A stretch of 6,790 nt of DNA from Treponema sp. (GTDB lineage: Bacteria > Spirochaetota > Spirochaetia > Treponematales > Breznakiellaceae): assembly GCA_031284105.1 (NCBI GenBank), contig JAITAN010000263.1, positions 1 to 6,790 on the forward strand. The letters run 5' to 3'. The position numbers and the translations under genes are program-made. The notes under the pieces are model-generated. The model had not been told where the DNA came from, did no database searches, and saw nothing but the letters and a program-made list of their open reading frames with translations. Below are positions 1 to 5,402 of this stretch, piece after piece; the first letter of the stretch is position 1, and each line of letters starts with the position of its first letter.

Positions 1-1
1 T

Positions 2-49
2 TCCGGCAACACGGCCGGGGACGGCGCGGACGTGTTCAAGCAGCGGTAG
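2..49 (+). CDS. C-terminal end of a beta-helix repeat surface protein (5'-truncated by window edge)
   Basis: Only the last 15 codons are in the window, reading SGNTAGDGADVFKQR and then TAG. The SGNTA motif is typical of glycine-rich right-handed beta-helix repeats (GGxISGNTAxxGGGVYV units) found in large bacterial surface proteins. The frame is supported by a second copy downstream, which ends SGSTAGDGEDVYRTR in the equivalent position, and by an intrinsic terminator 23 bases after the stop. Nothing can be said about the N-terminus, signal peptide or length. Function is unknown; an adhesin-like or surface role is the usual inference for this repeat type. Confidence 0.55.
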   Translation, partial: SGNTAGDGADVFKQR

Positions 50-71
50 CAGGCGGCGGCGTACCAAACAG

Positions 72-108
72 GGCGGCTTTTCCCGCGCGCAGGGGGAGCC
101 GCCTTTTT
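72..108 (+). terminator. Rho-independent terminator after the beta-helix gene
   Basis: GGCGGCT (72-78) pairs perfectly with AGCCGCC (97-103), is extended inward by wobble and GC pairs, and is followed at once by TTTTT (104-108). It lies 23 bases after the TAG at 47-49, where a plus-strand terminator for the upstream gene is expected. Confidence 0.85.
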
Positions 109-109
109 C

Positions 110-304
110 ATGGGCACGCGCGGCGCCGCTCTACACGGGAACATGGCAACGAGCGGCCGCCGCAGTAGCAGCGGCGGCGGGGCCAAGGCCGCGATGAAGG
201 GCGGCGGCGTGTATGTTGGCAACGGCGCAACGGTTACCCAAGGCAGAGGCGTTGTTTCCGGCAGCACGGCCGGGGACGGCGAGGATGTGTACAGGACGCG
301 GTAG
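110..304 (+). pseudogene. Duplicated C-terminal remnant of a beta-helix repeat protein
   Basis: This 64-codon frame starts at an ATG directly behind the upstream terminator, with no evident Shine-Dalgarno sequence, signal peptide or promoter. Residues 31-64 (GGGVYVGNGATVTQ, then VVSGSTAGDGEDVYRTR) form one to two rungs of a glycine-rich beta-helix repeat. Their last 16 residues parallel the gene tail at 2-49, differing mainly by N/S, A/E and F/Y swaps. The first 30 residues are a low-complexity Gly/Ser/Ala/Arg stretch. The best reading is a partial tandem duplicate, or a remnant of a neighbouring paralogue, that has lost its promoter and N-terminal region. It could still be a small expressed ORF, but nothing supports that. 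Confidence 0.5.
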
Positions 305-340
305 GCGCGGTGAGCCATTGGCCGCTGCGCCTTCCATGAG

Positions 341-366
341 GCCGCCGGCATATATGCCGCCGGCAT
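341..366. repeat. Short direct repeat, two copies of GCCGCCGGCAT
   Basis: The 11-mer GCCGCCGGCAT occurs at 341-351 and 356-366, a 15-base period, and a partial third copy (CATGCCGC) follows at 368-375. In one plus-strand frame this would encode a PPA-Y-MPPA-F-MP peptide, but that frame has no other support. No function is assigned. Confidence 0.6.
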
Positions 367-491
367 TCATGCCGCAGATTGGGGGGTGGCGGAAGACCCG
401 CTCGCGGGGCTGGAGACAGGGGGGCGCGGCAGAGATGCCGCTATGCGCCGGTAACGGCACGGAAACAGCGCCCCCCCTCTAGGGTTTAATG

Positions 492-534
492 CCCCGCCGC
501 AGAGGGCGCAAGCAAGCTGGCCGCGGGGATTTTT
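492..534 (+). terminator. Terminator-like hairpin with T-tract, plus strand
   Basis: CCCCGC (492-497) pairs with GCGGGG (523-528) around a 25-base loop, followed by A and then TTTTT (530-534). It reads as a plus-strand terminator, yet no convincing plus-strand gene ends just before it. The adjoining ATTTTTA-T-TAAAAAT palindrome (529-543) also gives a T-run on the minus strand. That run might help end the yejB transcript, although only a weak 4-bp hairpin (551-562) precedes it in that direction. Confidence 0.45.
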
Positions 535-573
535 ATTAAAAATACGGATGGCGGCTTCCCGCACGGTTTTATA

Positions 574-1671
574 TCAAACCCCTCTTTTCTCGAAATCGAT
601 CCGCGGGTCGATAACCGTGTACATCAGGTCGCTCACCAAGGACAGCAACAACCCCAGCAAGGTAAAGATATACAGCGTAGCGAAAATCACCGGATAATCA
701 CGCTGCATGGTAGACTCGAAACCCAGCAACCCAAGCCCGTCAAGAGAGAAAATCACCTCGATCAGCACGGAGCCGGTGAAAAACATGGAGATAAAAGCGG
801 CCGGAAAGCCCGCTATCACGATGAGCATGGCGTTTCTGAACACATGCCCCAAGAGGATTTTCTTTTCGGTCAAACCCTTGGCGCGGGCGGTCATCACGTA
901 CTGCTTGTTGATCTCGTCTAGAAACGAGTTTTTAGTAAGCATGGTAAGGCTCGCAAAGCCCCCAATGATAAGGGACAGGATGGGAAGCACAAGGTGCCAG
1001 AAGTAGTCAAGTATTTTATGCGGGAGACTATACGTAGACGCAGCGGGAGAAAAAAGCCCGCGGAGCGGAAAGAGTTTCAGGAAACTGCCGCCCGCGAAAA
1101 GCACCACGAGGAGTATGGCGAACAAAAATGCCGGTATGGCGTTGCCGAGAATGACGGCCGCGCTTGTCCATGTGTCGAAATGGGTGCCGTTCTTCACGGC
1201 TTTCCGTATGCCCAGCGGAATGGATACAAGGTATATGATGAGCGTTGACCAAAGCCCCAGCGAAATGGAAACCGGTAATTTTTCCGCGATGAGCGCCAGC
1301 ACCGACTTGCCCCGGAAAAGGCTGTCGCCGAAGTTGAAGGTGATGTAATTTTTGAGCATTTCGCCGTAACGCGTAAGTATGGGCTTGTCGAAGCCGTACC
1401 GTTTCTCAATCTCGGCGATCACTTCCGGATCAAGCCCCCGGCTTCCGCGGTAGGTGGAGGCGTTCCCTCTGGATGAAGGAGCCGCAACATCACCGCTTGT
1501 ACCGCCCGCCACACGCTCAAGGCTTATATTTCCATCTAATCCCTGCATGTTGGCAACCGCCTGATCCACCGGACCGCCCGGCGCAATCTGAACAATAAAG
1601 AAATTGATCGTGATAATCGCCCAAAGAGTCGGAATAATAAGCAGAAGTCTGCGCGCTATGTATGCCGCCAT
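574..1671 (-). CDS. yejB: Microcin C/peptide-type ABC transporter permease YejB
   Basis: This 365-residue inner-membrane permease belongs to the binding-protein-dependent peptide/microcin C importer family, and its length matches E. coli YejB (about 364). The N-terminus (RRLLLIIPTLWAIITINFF, then IAPGGPVDQAV) and the internal stretches YRGSRGLDPE, RYGFDKP and KLPVSISLGLWS are highly characteristic of YejB. About six membrane segments are seen, near residues 7-29, 131-157, 170-192, 227-250, 282-305 and 332-355. The EAA-type cytoplasmic loop that docks on the ATPase lies near 258-285 (MTARAKGLTEKKILLG). In the known system YejB pairs with permease YejE, ATPase YejF and binding protein YejA. The ATG has an AGAGG Shine-Dalgarno sequence 7 bases upstream, and the preceding gene ends only 15 bp before it, so the two are probably co-transcribed. 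No yejE follows, which is odd for this family. Family call is firm; the substrate is not known. Confidence 0.93.
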   Translation of the reverse strand: MAAYIARRLLLIIPTLWAIITINFFIVQIAPGGPVDQAVANMQGLDGNISLERVAGGTSGDVAAPSSRGNASTYRGSRGLDPEVIAEIEKRYGFDKPILTRYGEMLKNYITFNFGDSLFRGKSVLALIAEKLPVSISLGLWSTLIIYLVSIPLGIRKAVKNGTHFDTWTSAAVILGNAIPAFLFAILLVVLFAGGSFLKLFPLRGLFSPAASTYSLPHKILDYFWHLVLPILSLIIGGFASLTMLTKNSFLDEINKQYVMTARAKGLTEKKILLGHVFRNAMLIVIAGFPAAFISMFFTGSVLIEVIFSLDGLGLLGFESTMQRDYPVIFATLYIFTLLGLLLSLVSDLMYTVIDPRIDFEKRGV

Positions 1672-1686
1672 GTGTATGCCTCTTGG

Positions 1687-3228
1687 TTAGTTTTGTTTAC
1701 TATCCGTATCGAAGACCGTGCCGCCCACACTCTCAACCGTAACGCCGTTCCGGTACGTTTGCAGGGATCGCTTCTCCCGCTCAAGCTCCGGAAAAGAGTA
1801 CAGGGCCGCGCCGGTTTCGCCGATACTCACCTCCGGCCGGCTGTACGTCCCAATCTCCTTGATGAGCTTGTCTTGAGCATTGGCAAGATTTGCAGGCTGG
1901 GCTTCCGGCGTATTTGCCGCAATGTCCGTAGTTTGAACATTACGCGGAGACGACCACACCCGCGCAAAGGCTATTTTCCGTAAATTCTCAACCTTAACCG
2001 CCTCATTGCGTTTCTTCACATTGCCCGCGCGTAATGCCGGAATGACCCAGAACAGCAATGAGAAAAGCAGCGGAACCACGCCCAAACCAACGGTGATGAC
2101 CGGAAGCGGATTTGACGAAATACCGGTAAGCAGCGCATAGGTGATGCCATAGAGATAGGAGGCGGCTTCCTCTGTGGCCTGTGAAACAAAGCGGGAAATT
2201 CTTTCACCGTTTCTTGCGATAGAGGTTGCGATGCCGACAGCGCCTGTGGTAAGCGCATTGTACAGATAATACCCGCCGAAGATCACATTCACGCCGTTTA
2301 TGACACAGAACCATGTGTTCATGGCCGGCTTATTTGCGGAAAACTTTTCGAGTAGTTTAACCGGACTTGAACCGCCGAAGGAACGATCGCGAGTGTCGAC
2401 CCGCACAAGCAGTTCATCAAAACGGTAGATAACGGTACCGTCATCGGTGGCTTCCGGGCTGCCGCCGAATTCCGCGCAGTAGGCGGTAATGGCTTCTTCG
2501 GCATCAAGCTGTTTTTTGCCCGTAAGCATGATGAATTCCGGCAGGGAAATGACGCCTCTGTTCGCCTGAATGTAGGCTATAACGGCTTGTTTTTCCCTGT
2601 TTTCCCAGTCCGCATTCGGGTCCCCATCGCCAAAGACAAAGGAAAAGATAGCCTTATGCAAGGGGTGCGACTTGGGGCGCTGCTGTTTGCTTCCATAATA
2701 AGAGGGATCGAGCGACTTGGTCAGTTCCGAGTAGAACCAGATGCGCATGATGAGGTTGAAGATACTACTCGCAAAGTAAAGTCCGCCGCCCCTATTTGAA
2801 CGGCTATCCGAACTGTTGGAAGAACCGCCGCCCATGGAAATCACCAGCGCCGCAAGGGCAAGGAGCATGAAAAGGGCGAAATAGCCTATGAGCATGACCA
2901 TGATCCACACTTTGAAAAGCCACGATGATACAATTTTTACGCCCTTGCCGATCTTTTCAAAAAGATTCCGCATAAACACGCCCGCGCCCCGGTATTTGCT
3001 CTTGAATCCCCGTGGGAAGGAATAGAGAATCTCCCCCGATTCGGTTACCTGAAGCCGCGCGGAATATTCATCGGCGACTTTCGGGATAAGCTCTTTAACC
3101 GCAACAAGAGGGAGGCTTGTTCTCCCCACAATATCCGCGACCGTTGCGCCGTCTTTTTGCCTTCTGCACGCCTCCGTTACCTTCCGGTAAGCATCTCTAT
3201 CGTTGATTTTCTGTGCTTTTTGTTTCAT
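1687..3228 (-). CDS. Multi-pass membrane protein with three winged-helix-like repeats, function unknown
   Basis: About 513 residues from the preferred start (517 if the ATG at 3240 is used; numbers here follow the longer form). A basic N-terminal segment (about 18-76) looks like a winged-helix domain ending in GEILYSFP. Hydrophobic segments lie near 107-136, 309-335 and 378-402, with a possible weaker one at 154-170. Two more segments ending in the same wing-like motif occur near 215-278 (GTVIYRF) and 453-487 (GAALYSFP). A Gly/Ser-rich linker lies at 137-153, and AIFSFVFGDGDPN at 197-209 is a striking motif. From memory, that motif and the repeats resemble a cyanobacterial/plant membrane family (slr1699/At5g03900-like); I could not verify this. 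The gene follows the Rrf2 regulator by about 50 bp and precedes yejB by 15 bp, so it is probably in one operon. The start is chosen because GGAG lies 6 bases before the second ATG. No biochemical function is claimed. Confidence 0.85.
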   Translation of the reverse strand: MKQKAQKINDRDAYRKVTEACRRQKDGATVADIVGRTSLPLVAVKELIPKVADEYSARLQVTESGEILYSFPRGFKSKYRGAGVFMRNLFEKIGKGVKIVSSWLFKVWIMVMLIGYFALFMLLALAALVISMGGGSSNSSDSRSNRGGGLYFASSIFNLIMRIWFYSELTKSLDPSYYGSKQQRPKSHPLHKAIFSFVFGDGDPNADWENREKQAVIAYIQANRGVISLPEFIMLTGKKQLDAEEAITAYCAEFGGSPEATDDGTVIYRFDELLVRVDTRDRSFGGSSPVKLLEKFSANKPAMNTWFCVINGVNVIFGGYYLYNALTTGAVGIATSIARNGERISRFVSQATEEAASYLYGITYALLTGISSNPLPVITVGLGVVPLLFSLLFWVIPALRAGNVKKRNEAVKVENLRKIAFARVWSSPRNVQTTDIAANTPEAQPANLANAQDKLIKEIGTYSRPEVSIGETGAALYSFPELEREKRSLQTYRNGVTVESVGGTVFDTDSKQN

Positions 3229-3234
3229 ATAGTT

Positions 3235-3238
3235 CTCC
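3235..3238 (-). promoter_or_regulatory. Shine-Dalgarno GGAG that favours the internal start
   Basis: On the minus strand GGAG at 3238-3235 lies 6 bases before the ATG at 3228-3226. The earlier in-frame ATG at 3240-3238 overlaps it and has only a weak GGAA upstream. This favours translation from residue 5 of the longest frame. Confidence 0.55.
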
Positions 3239-3251
3239 ATACTAACTGTTC

Positions 3252-3276
3252 CGGTTATCCCCCCAGGGGAATACCG
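3252..3276. repeat. Imperfect inverted repeat between the Rrf2 gene and the membrane-protein gene
   Basis: Two 11-base arms (CGGTTATCCCC and GGGGAATACCG) flank a 3-base spacer, with 9 of 11 positions complementary. On the plus strand the right arm runs into TTTTT (3277-3281), so it looks like a plus-strand terminator, although no plus-strand gene reads into it. On the minus strand it would form a hairpin within the operon just ahead of the downstream gene. It may be an mRNA stability or attenuation hairpin, or a protein-binding site. Confidence 0.5.
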
Positions 3277-3279
3277 TTT

Positions 3280-3708
3280 TTAATCGCCCCGCGTATTGTC
3301 AATATTGCCTTCTAAAATTCCGGCAAGCGTGATATTTACAAAATAGTCGTCAACCAGTTTATTTACTCTGGTCCATACCTTATGGCTTAGACACGTGGAT
3401 ATTCTATTGCAGTTTTCGGCGTGTTTATCACACGGAGGAGTTTCCATCTTTTCTCCTGATGCTTTTAGTATGGATTTGAGTGTAATCTCGTTAAGCGGTT
3501 TTTCAAAGAGGAAGCCTCCGCCCGGTCCCCGGACAGACGCCACAATACCGGCTCTACGGAGTTTAAAAAATATCTGCTCCAAAAATATGGGAGAGATGTG
3601 TTCCTGTTCCGACAAAGTACTGACAGATATAGGACCGCCATCTTTCCCTAGCTGGGCTAACGCCAATGTCGCTCGTAAGGCATATCTGCCGCGAGTGGTA
3701 ATTTTCAC
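3280..3708 (-). CDS. Rrf2-family transcriptional regulator, probable Fe-S (IscR-like) type
   Basis: A 142-residue protein, typical in length for the Rrf2 family of dimeric winged-helix regulators (IscR, NsrR, RirA, CymR). The N-terminus MKITTRGRYALRATLALA is the family hallmark. The recognition-helix region (about 27-60: ISVSTLSEQEHIS, FLEQIFFKLRRAGIVASVRG) is followed by the GPGGGF wing at 61-66. Three cysteines, C93, C100 and C106, with H109 give a C-x6-C-x5-C-x2-H arrangement. This is one residue longer in the first gap than the [2Fe-2S] ligand set of E. coli IscR (C92, C98, C104, H107), so cluster binding is a reasonable inference. The start is GTG, supported by an AAGGAAGG Shine-Dalgarno sequence about 5 bases upstream. 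It heads the minus-strand operon, has its own near-consensus promoter and is divergent from the outer-membrane gene, a typical layout for autoregulation. It could sense Fe-S status, NO or redox stress; the sequence does not say which. Confidence 0.93.
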   Translation of the reverse strand: MKITTRGRYALRATLALAQLGKDGGPISVSTLSEQEHISPIFLEQIFFKLRRAGIVASVRGPGGGFLFEKPLNEITLKSILKASGEKMETPPCDKHAENCNRISTCLSHKVWTRVNKLVDDYFVNITLAGILEGNIDNTRGD

Positions 3709-3738
3709 AAAAGCCTTCCTTTGTTTAGGGATTTTTTA

Positions 3739-3767
3739 ATTATACAATAAAAAAAAAATTTTGTCAG
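3739..3767 (-). promoter_or_regulatory. Sigma-70-type promoter for the Rrf2 operon
   Basis: On the minus strand a -35 box CTGACA (3767-3762, 5 of 6 to TTGACA) and a perfect -10 box TATAAT (3744-3739) are separated by 17 bp. Transcription would begin about 25 bases before the GTG start. The spacer contains a run of ten A residues followed by four T residues on the plus strand (3749-3762), which is likely to be curved. Confidence 0.75.
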
Positions 3768-3783
3768 GAGTATCTTTACTATA

Positions 3784-3801
3784 TTTATGCTATTGCATAA
3801 A
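3784..3801. promoter_or_regulatory. Perfect inverted repeat, candidate operator
   Basis: TTTATGC (3784-3790) and GCATAAA (3795-3801) are perfect reverse complements around a 4-base spacer, TATT. The site lies upstream of the outer-membrane gene and overlaps either of the candidate plus-strand promoters. It is just upstream of the Rrf2 promoter, as expected for a divergent-regulator operator. That Rrf2 binds here is inferred from position and symmetry only; the motif matches no Rrf2 consensus that I can state with certainty. Confidence 0.5.
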
Positions 3802-3821
3802 AACCAGCAAGAAAATATACT
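3793..3821 (+). promoter_or_regulatory. Candidate promoter for the rightward outer-membrane/UPRT/TPR cluster
   Basis: A -10 box TATACT (3816-3821, 5 of 6 to consensus) lies 17 bp after a weak -35 box TTGCAT (3793-3798), giving a very short leader before the AAGGAG Shine-Dalgarno sequence at 3830-3835. An alternative is -35 TTGTCA (3761-3766) with a -10 near 3784-3791 (TTTATG or TATGCT), which would share its -35 position with the divergent Rrf2 promoter. The sequence does not decide between them. Confidence 0.4.
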
Positions 3822-3841
3822 GGGGAATTAAGGAGTAACAG

Positions 3842-4303
3842 ATGAAGAAATTTGCATTGGTTCTTTTTGTACTTGCAATCAGCGCCGGCAGTGTATTTGC
3901 GGACCATCCTAGCGGATGGGGCATCGGCTTACAAGGCGGGTGGACAGGCGGCGGCGGCGGCGGACTTACAATTAAAGCGCCTCAGTTGCCGGTTTACTGG
4001 ACGGTAAATGCCAGCACCGGCTGGCTCGGCGTGTCGGGAGATTATTATTTTATTGACAATACGCTGGTAAGCGGCGCTAATTTGGGCTGGTATCTTGGGG
4101 TGGGCGGCTTCGCCAATATTGCCTATAATAGCTGGTTCGGTCTTGGCGTGGAAGTTCCCATAGGTCTTTCATGGCAGCCGCTTAACTTTCTTGAACTCTA
4201 CATTCAGGCGGTTCCCAATGTGGGTATCGGAATCTACAGTGGCGGTCTCGATTTGTGGCCCAATTTTTTCGGCGCGAGTTTGGGTATCAGATTCTGGTTC
4301 TAA
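3842..4303 (+). CDS. Small outer-membrane beta-barrel protein (BAPKO_0422-like)
   Basis: A 153-residue secreted protein. Residues 1-20 form a classical signal peptide (MKK, a hydrophobic core, then SVFA) with cleavage expected before D21. The mature part is rich in Gly, Trp, Tyr and alternating hydrophobic residues, as in short amphipathic beta-strands (for example WGIGLQGGW, LGVSGDYYFI, FGLGVEVPIGLSW, LELYIQAVPNVGIGIY). It ends in SLGIRFWF, a C-terminal aromatic signature of BAM-assembled outer-membrane barrels. Size and pattern suggest an eight-stranded barrel of the spirochaetal BAPKO_0422/DUF3996 type; this family call is from memory of its look. A (GGC)5 run encodes most of six successive glycines (36-41). 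Translation starts at an ATG with a strong AAGGAG 6 bases upstream. It is first in a plus-strand cluster, divergent from the Rrf2 gene, and may be under its control. Confidence 0.8.
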   Translation: MKKFALVLFVLAISAGSVFADHPSGWGIGLQGGWTGGGGGGLTIKAPQLPVYWTVNASTGWLGVSGDYYFIDNTLVSGANLGWYLGVGGFANIAYNSWFGLGVEVPIGLSWQPLNFLELYIQAVPNVGIGIYSGGLDLWPNFFGASLGIRFWF

Positions 4304-4315
4304 TAATAATTAAGA

Positions 4316-5371
4316 ATGAAAAATAAAATTGTTCTTAAAGCCGAAGACTTAGATGGGTATCTTACGGAAAACGATAAGACGCAACTTGTCAAAGTATCGG
4401 CGTTGTACCGAGATGCGCTTTCCTGTTACGGCTCCGCTGTGTTGGAGCGAAAGCAGGATGAAAAGCTCATCTCGCTGTACAACGAGATGGGCAGCCTTAT
4501 GCAGGAAATCTGCCGCAATGAAAAAAACATACGGGTCTATTCATTTGTTATGTCGCACGAAAGCCACGCGGAGGCTTCCCGGCTTATTTCAAAATTGAGG
4601 GACGTCAGGACAGGACATGAAGAATTCATCTATTACACCCAGCGCGCCTATGAACTCCTTTTTAACATGGCATACGGAATGACATCAGGCGGGGTTGACA
4701 AAAACTACTTTTTCATCAAAACACCGGTAACAGTGCCGGTGCAAAATTACGCGGTTCACAAGATTTCCAATATTGACAATAAAATTATGAATACTGTTAT
4801 GTGCGTTATGCTTCGCGGAGCGCTTCTTCCCTCAATGATCATGTCAAAGGAAATTCAGGAATATTCTTCGGAAGGTTACGTTACGCCATTTGCCCTTTTC
4901 AAAATAAGCCGTGACGATACCAAGAAAGAAAACAACATGGAGTATATCCTTGATCTTGATCGTTCCTATTTTGATCTTGAAGCGTTAAACGGCAAAGACC
5001 TAGTGTTTGCGGATCCCATGAACGCAACGGGCGGAAGTCTTGTTACGGTAGTTAAATACTTGCTTTCCCAAGGTGTCAAACCTAAATCCATTCAATTTTT
5101 CAACGTGATAGCGGCGCTTAAGGGAGCGCTTCGAGTGGTACGGGCGTTGGAGAACTGTCAGGTGTTCACCTTATGGATGGATCCCATGCTGAACGACTCG
5201 GCGTACATCATGCCGGGACTCGGCGATGCGGGCGACCGTATCAATGGCAAGGATGCGGCGGGAACCGGTCAGCGGAACATCATGCAGCTTATAGCGGACT
5301 ACGGCTCGAACATAGCCCACCTGTACCGTAGCCAGTTACGGGAGATAGAAGCAACGGTGCTTAACCGGTAG
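4316..5371 (+). CDS. Uracil phosphoribosyltransferase-like protein with N-terminal extension
   Basis: At 351 residues this is much longer than a standard UPRT (about 210). The phosphoribosyltransferase core spans about 140-320. It has a PRPP-binding loop at 231-242 (FADPMNATGGSL, compare the usual DPMLATGGS) and a uracil-site signature at 298-311 (IMPGLGDAGDRING), both near-diagnostic of UPRT. UPRT converts uracil plus PRPP to UMP and pyrophosphate in pyrimidine salvage. Residues 1-125 are a predicted helical, charged region absent from standard UPRT, and about 30 extra residues follow the core. The usual RAG motif of the family appears as RGA (167-169), so altered regulation or substrate use is possible. 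It starts 12 bp after the barrel gene, behind a TAA-rich stretch and with no clear Shine-Dalgarno sequence, and is probably co-transcribed with its neighbours. Fold and family are confident; catalytic specificity is not proved. Confidence 0.85.
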   Translation: MKNKIVLKAEDLDGYLTENDKTQLVKVSALYRDALSCYGSAVLERKQDEKLISLYNEMGSLMQEICRNEKNIRVYSFVMSHESHAEASRLISKLRDVRTGHEEFIYYTQRAYELLFNMAYGMTSGGVDKNYFFIKTPVTVPVQNYAVHKISNIDNKIMNTVMCVMLRGALLPSMIMSKEIQEYSSEGYVTPFALFKISRDDTKKENNMEYILDLDRSYFDLEALNGKDLVFADPMNATGGSLVTVVKYLLSQGVKPKSIQFFNVIAALKGALRVVRALENCQVFTLWMDPMLNDSAYIMPGLGDAGDRINGKDAAGTGQRNIMQLIADYGSNIAHLYRSQLREIEATVLNR

Positions 5372-5402
5372 CAGCGGGATCGGGTTTTGAGCCGTTCATA
5401 GT

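Larger units (their letters stand above)
305..573. other. GC-rich intergenic region without a recognisable gene
   Basis: This stretch separates the beta-helix remnant from the end of yejB. It is distinctly GC-rich compared with the genes to its right. The plus-strand frame ending at the TAG at 480-482 is open for about 95 codons, but its product is compositionally biased (Arg, Pro, Ala, Gly), matches no family I know and has no convincing start. Open frames on the minus strand here look equally non-coding. The region holds a short direct repeat (341-366) and a terminator-like hairpin (492-534). No yejE-like sequence is present, although that gene would be expected downstream of yejB. Confidence 0.55.

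Noticed and set aside
131..460. Minus-strand 109-codon open frame downstream of yejB
   Set aside because: It does not resemble YejE or any known family and overlaps the plus-strand beta-helix remnant, so GC-rich chance openness is the simpler explanation.
213..482. Plus-strand 89-codon open frame before the second terminator-like hairpin
   Set aside because: High GC keeps several frames open here. The product is compositionally biased, no start signal is evident and no family is recognised, although the hairpin just after its stop is suggestive.
2587..2799. Plus-strand 70-codon open frame inside the membrane-protein gene
   Set aside because: It is antisense to a well-supported long coding region, with no domain or start signal of its own.
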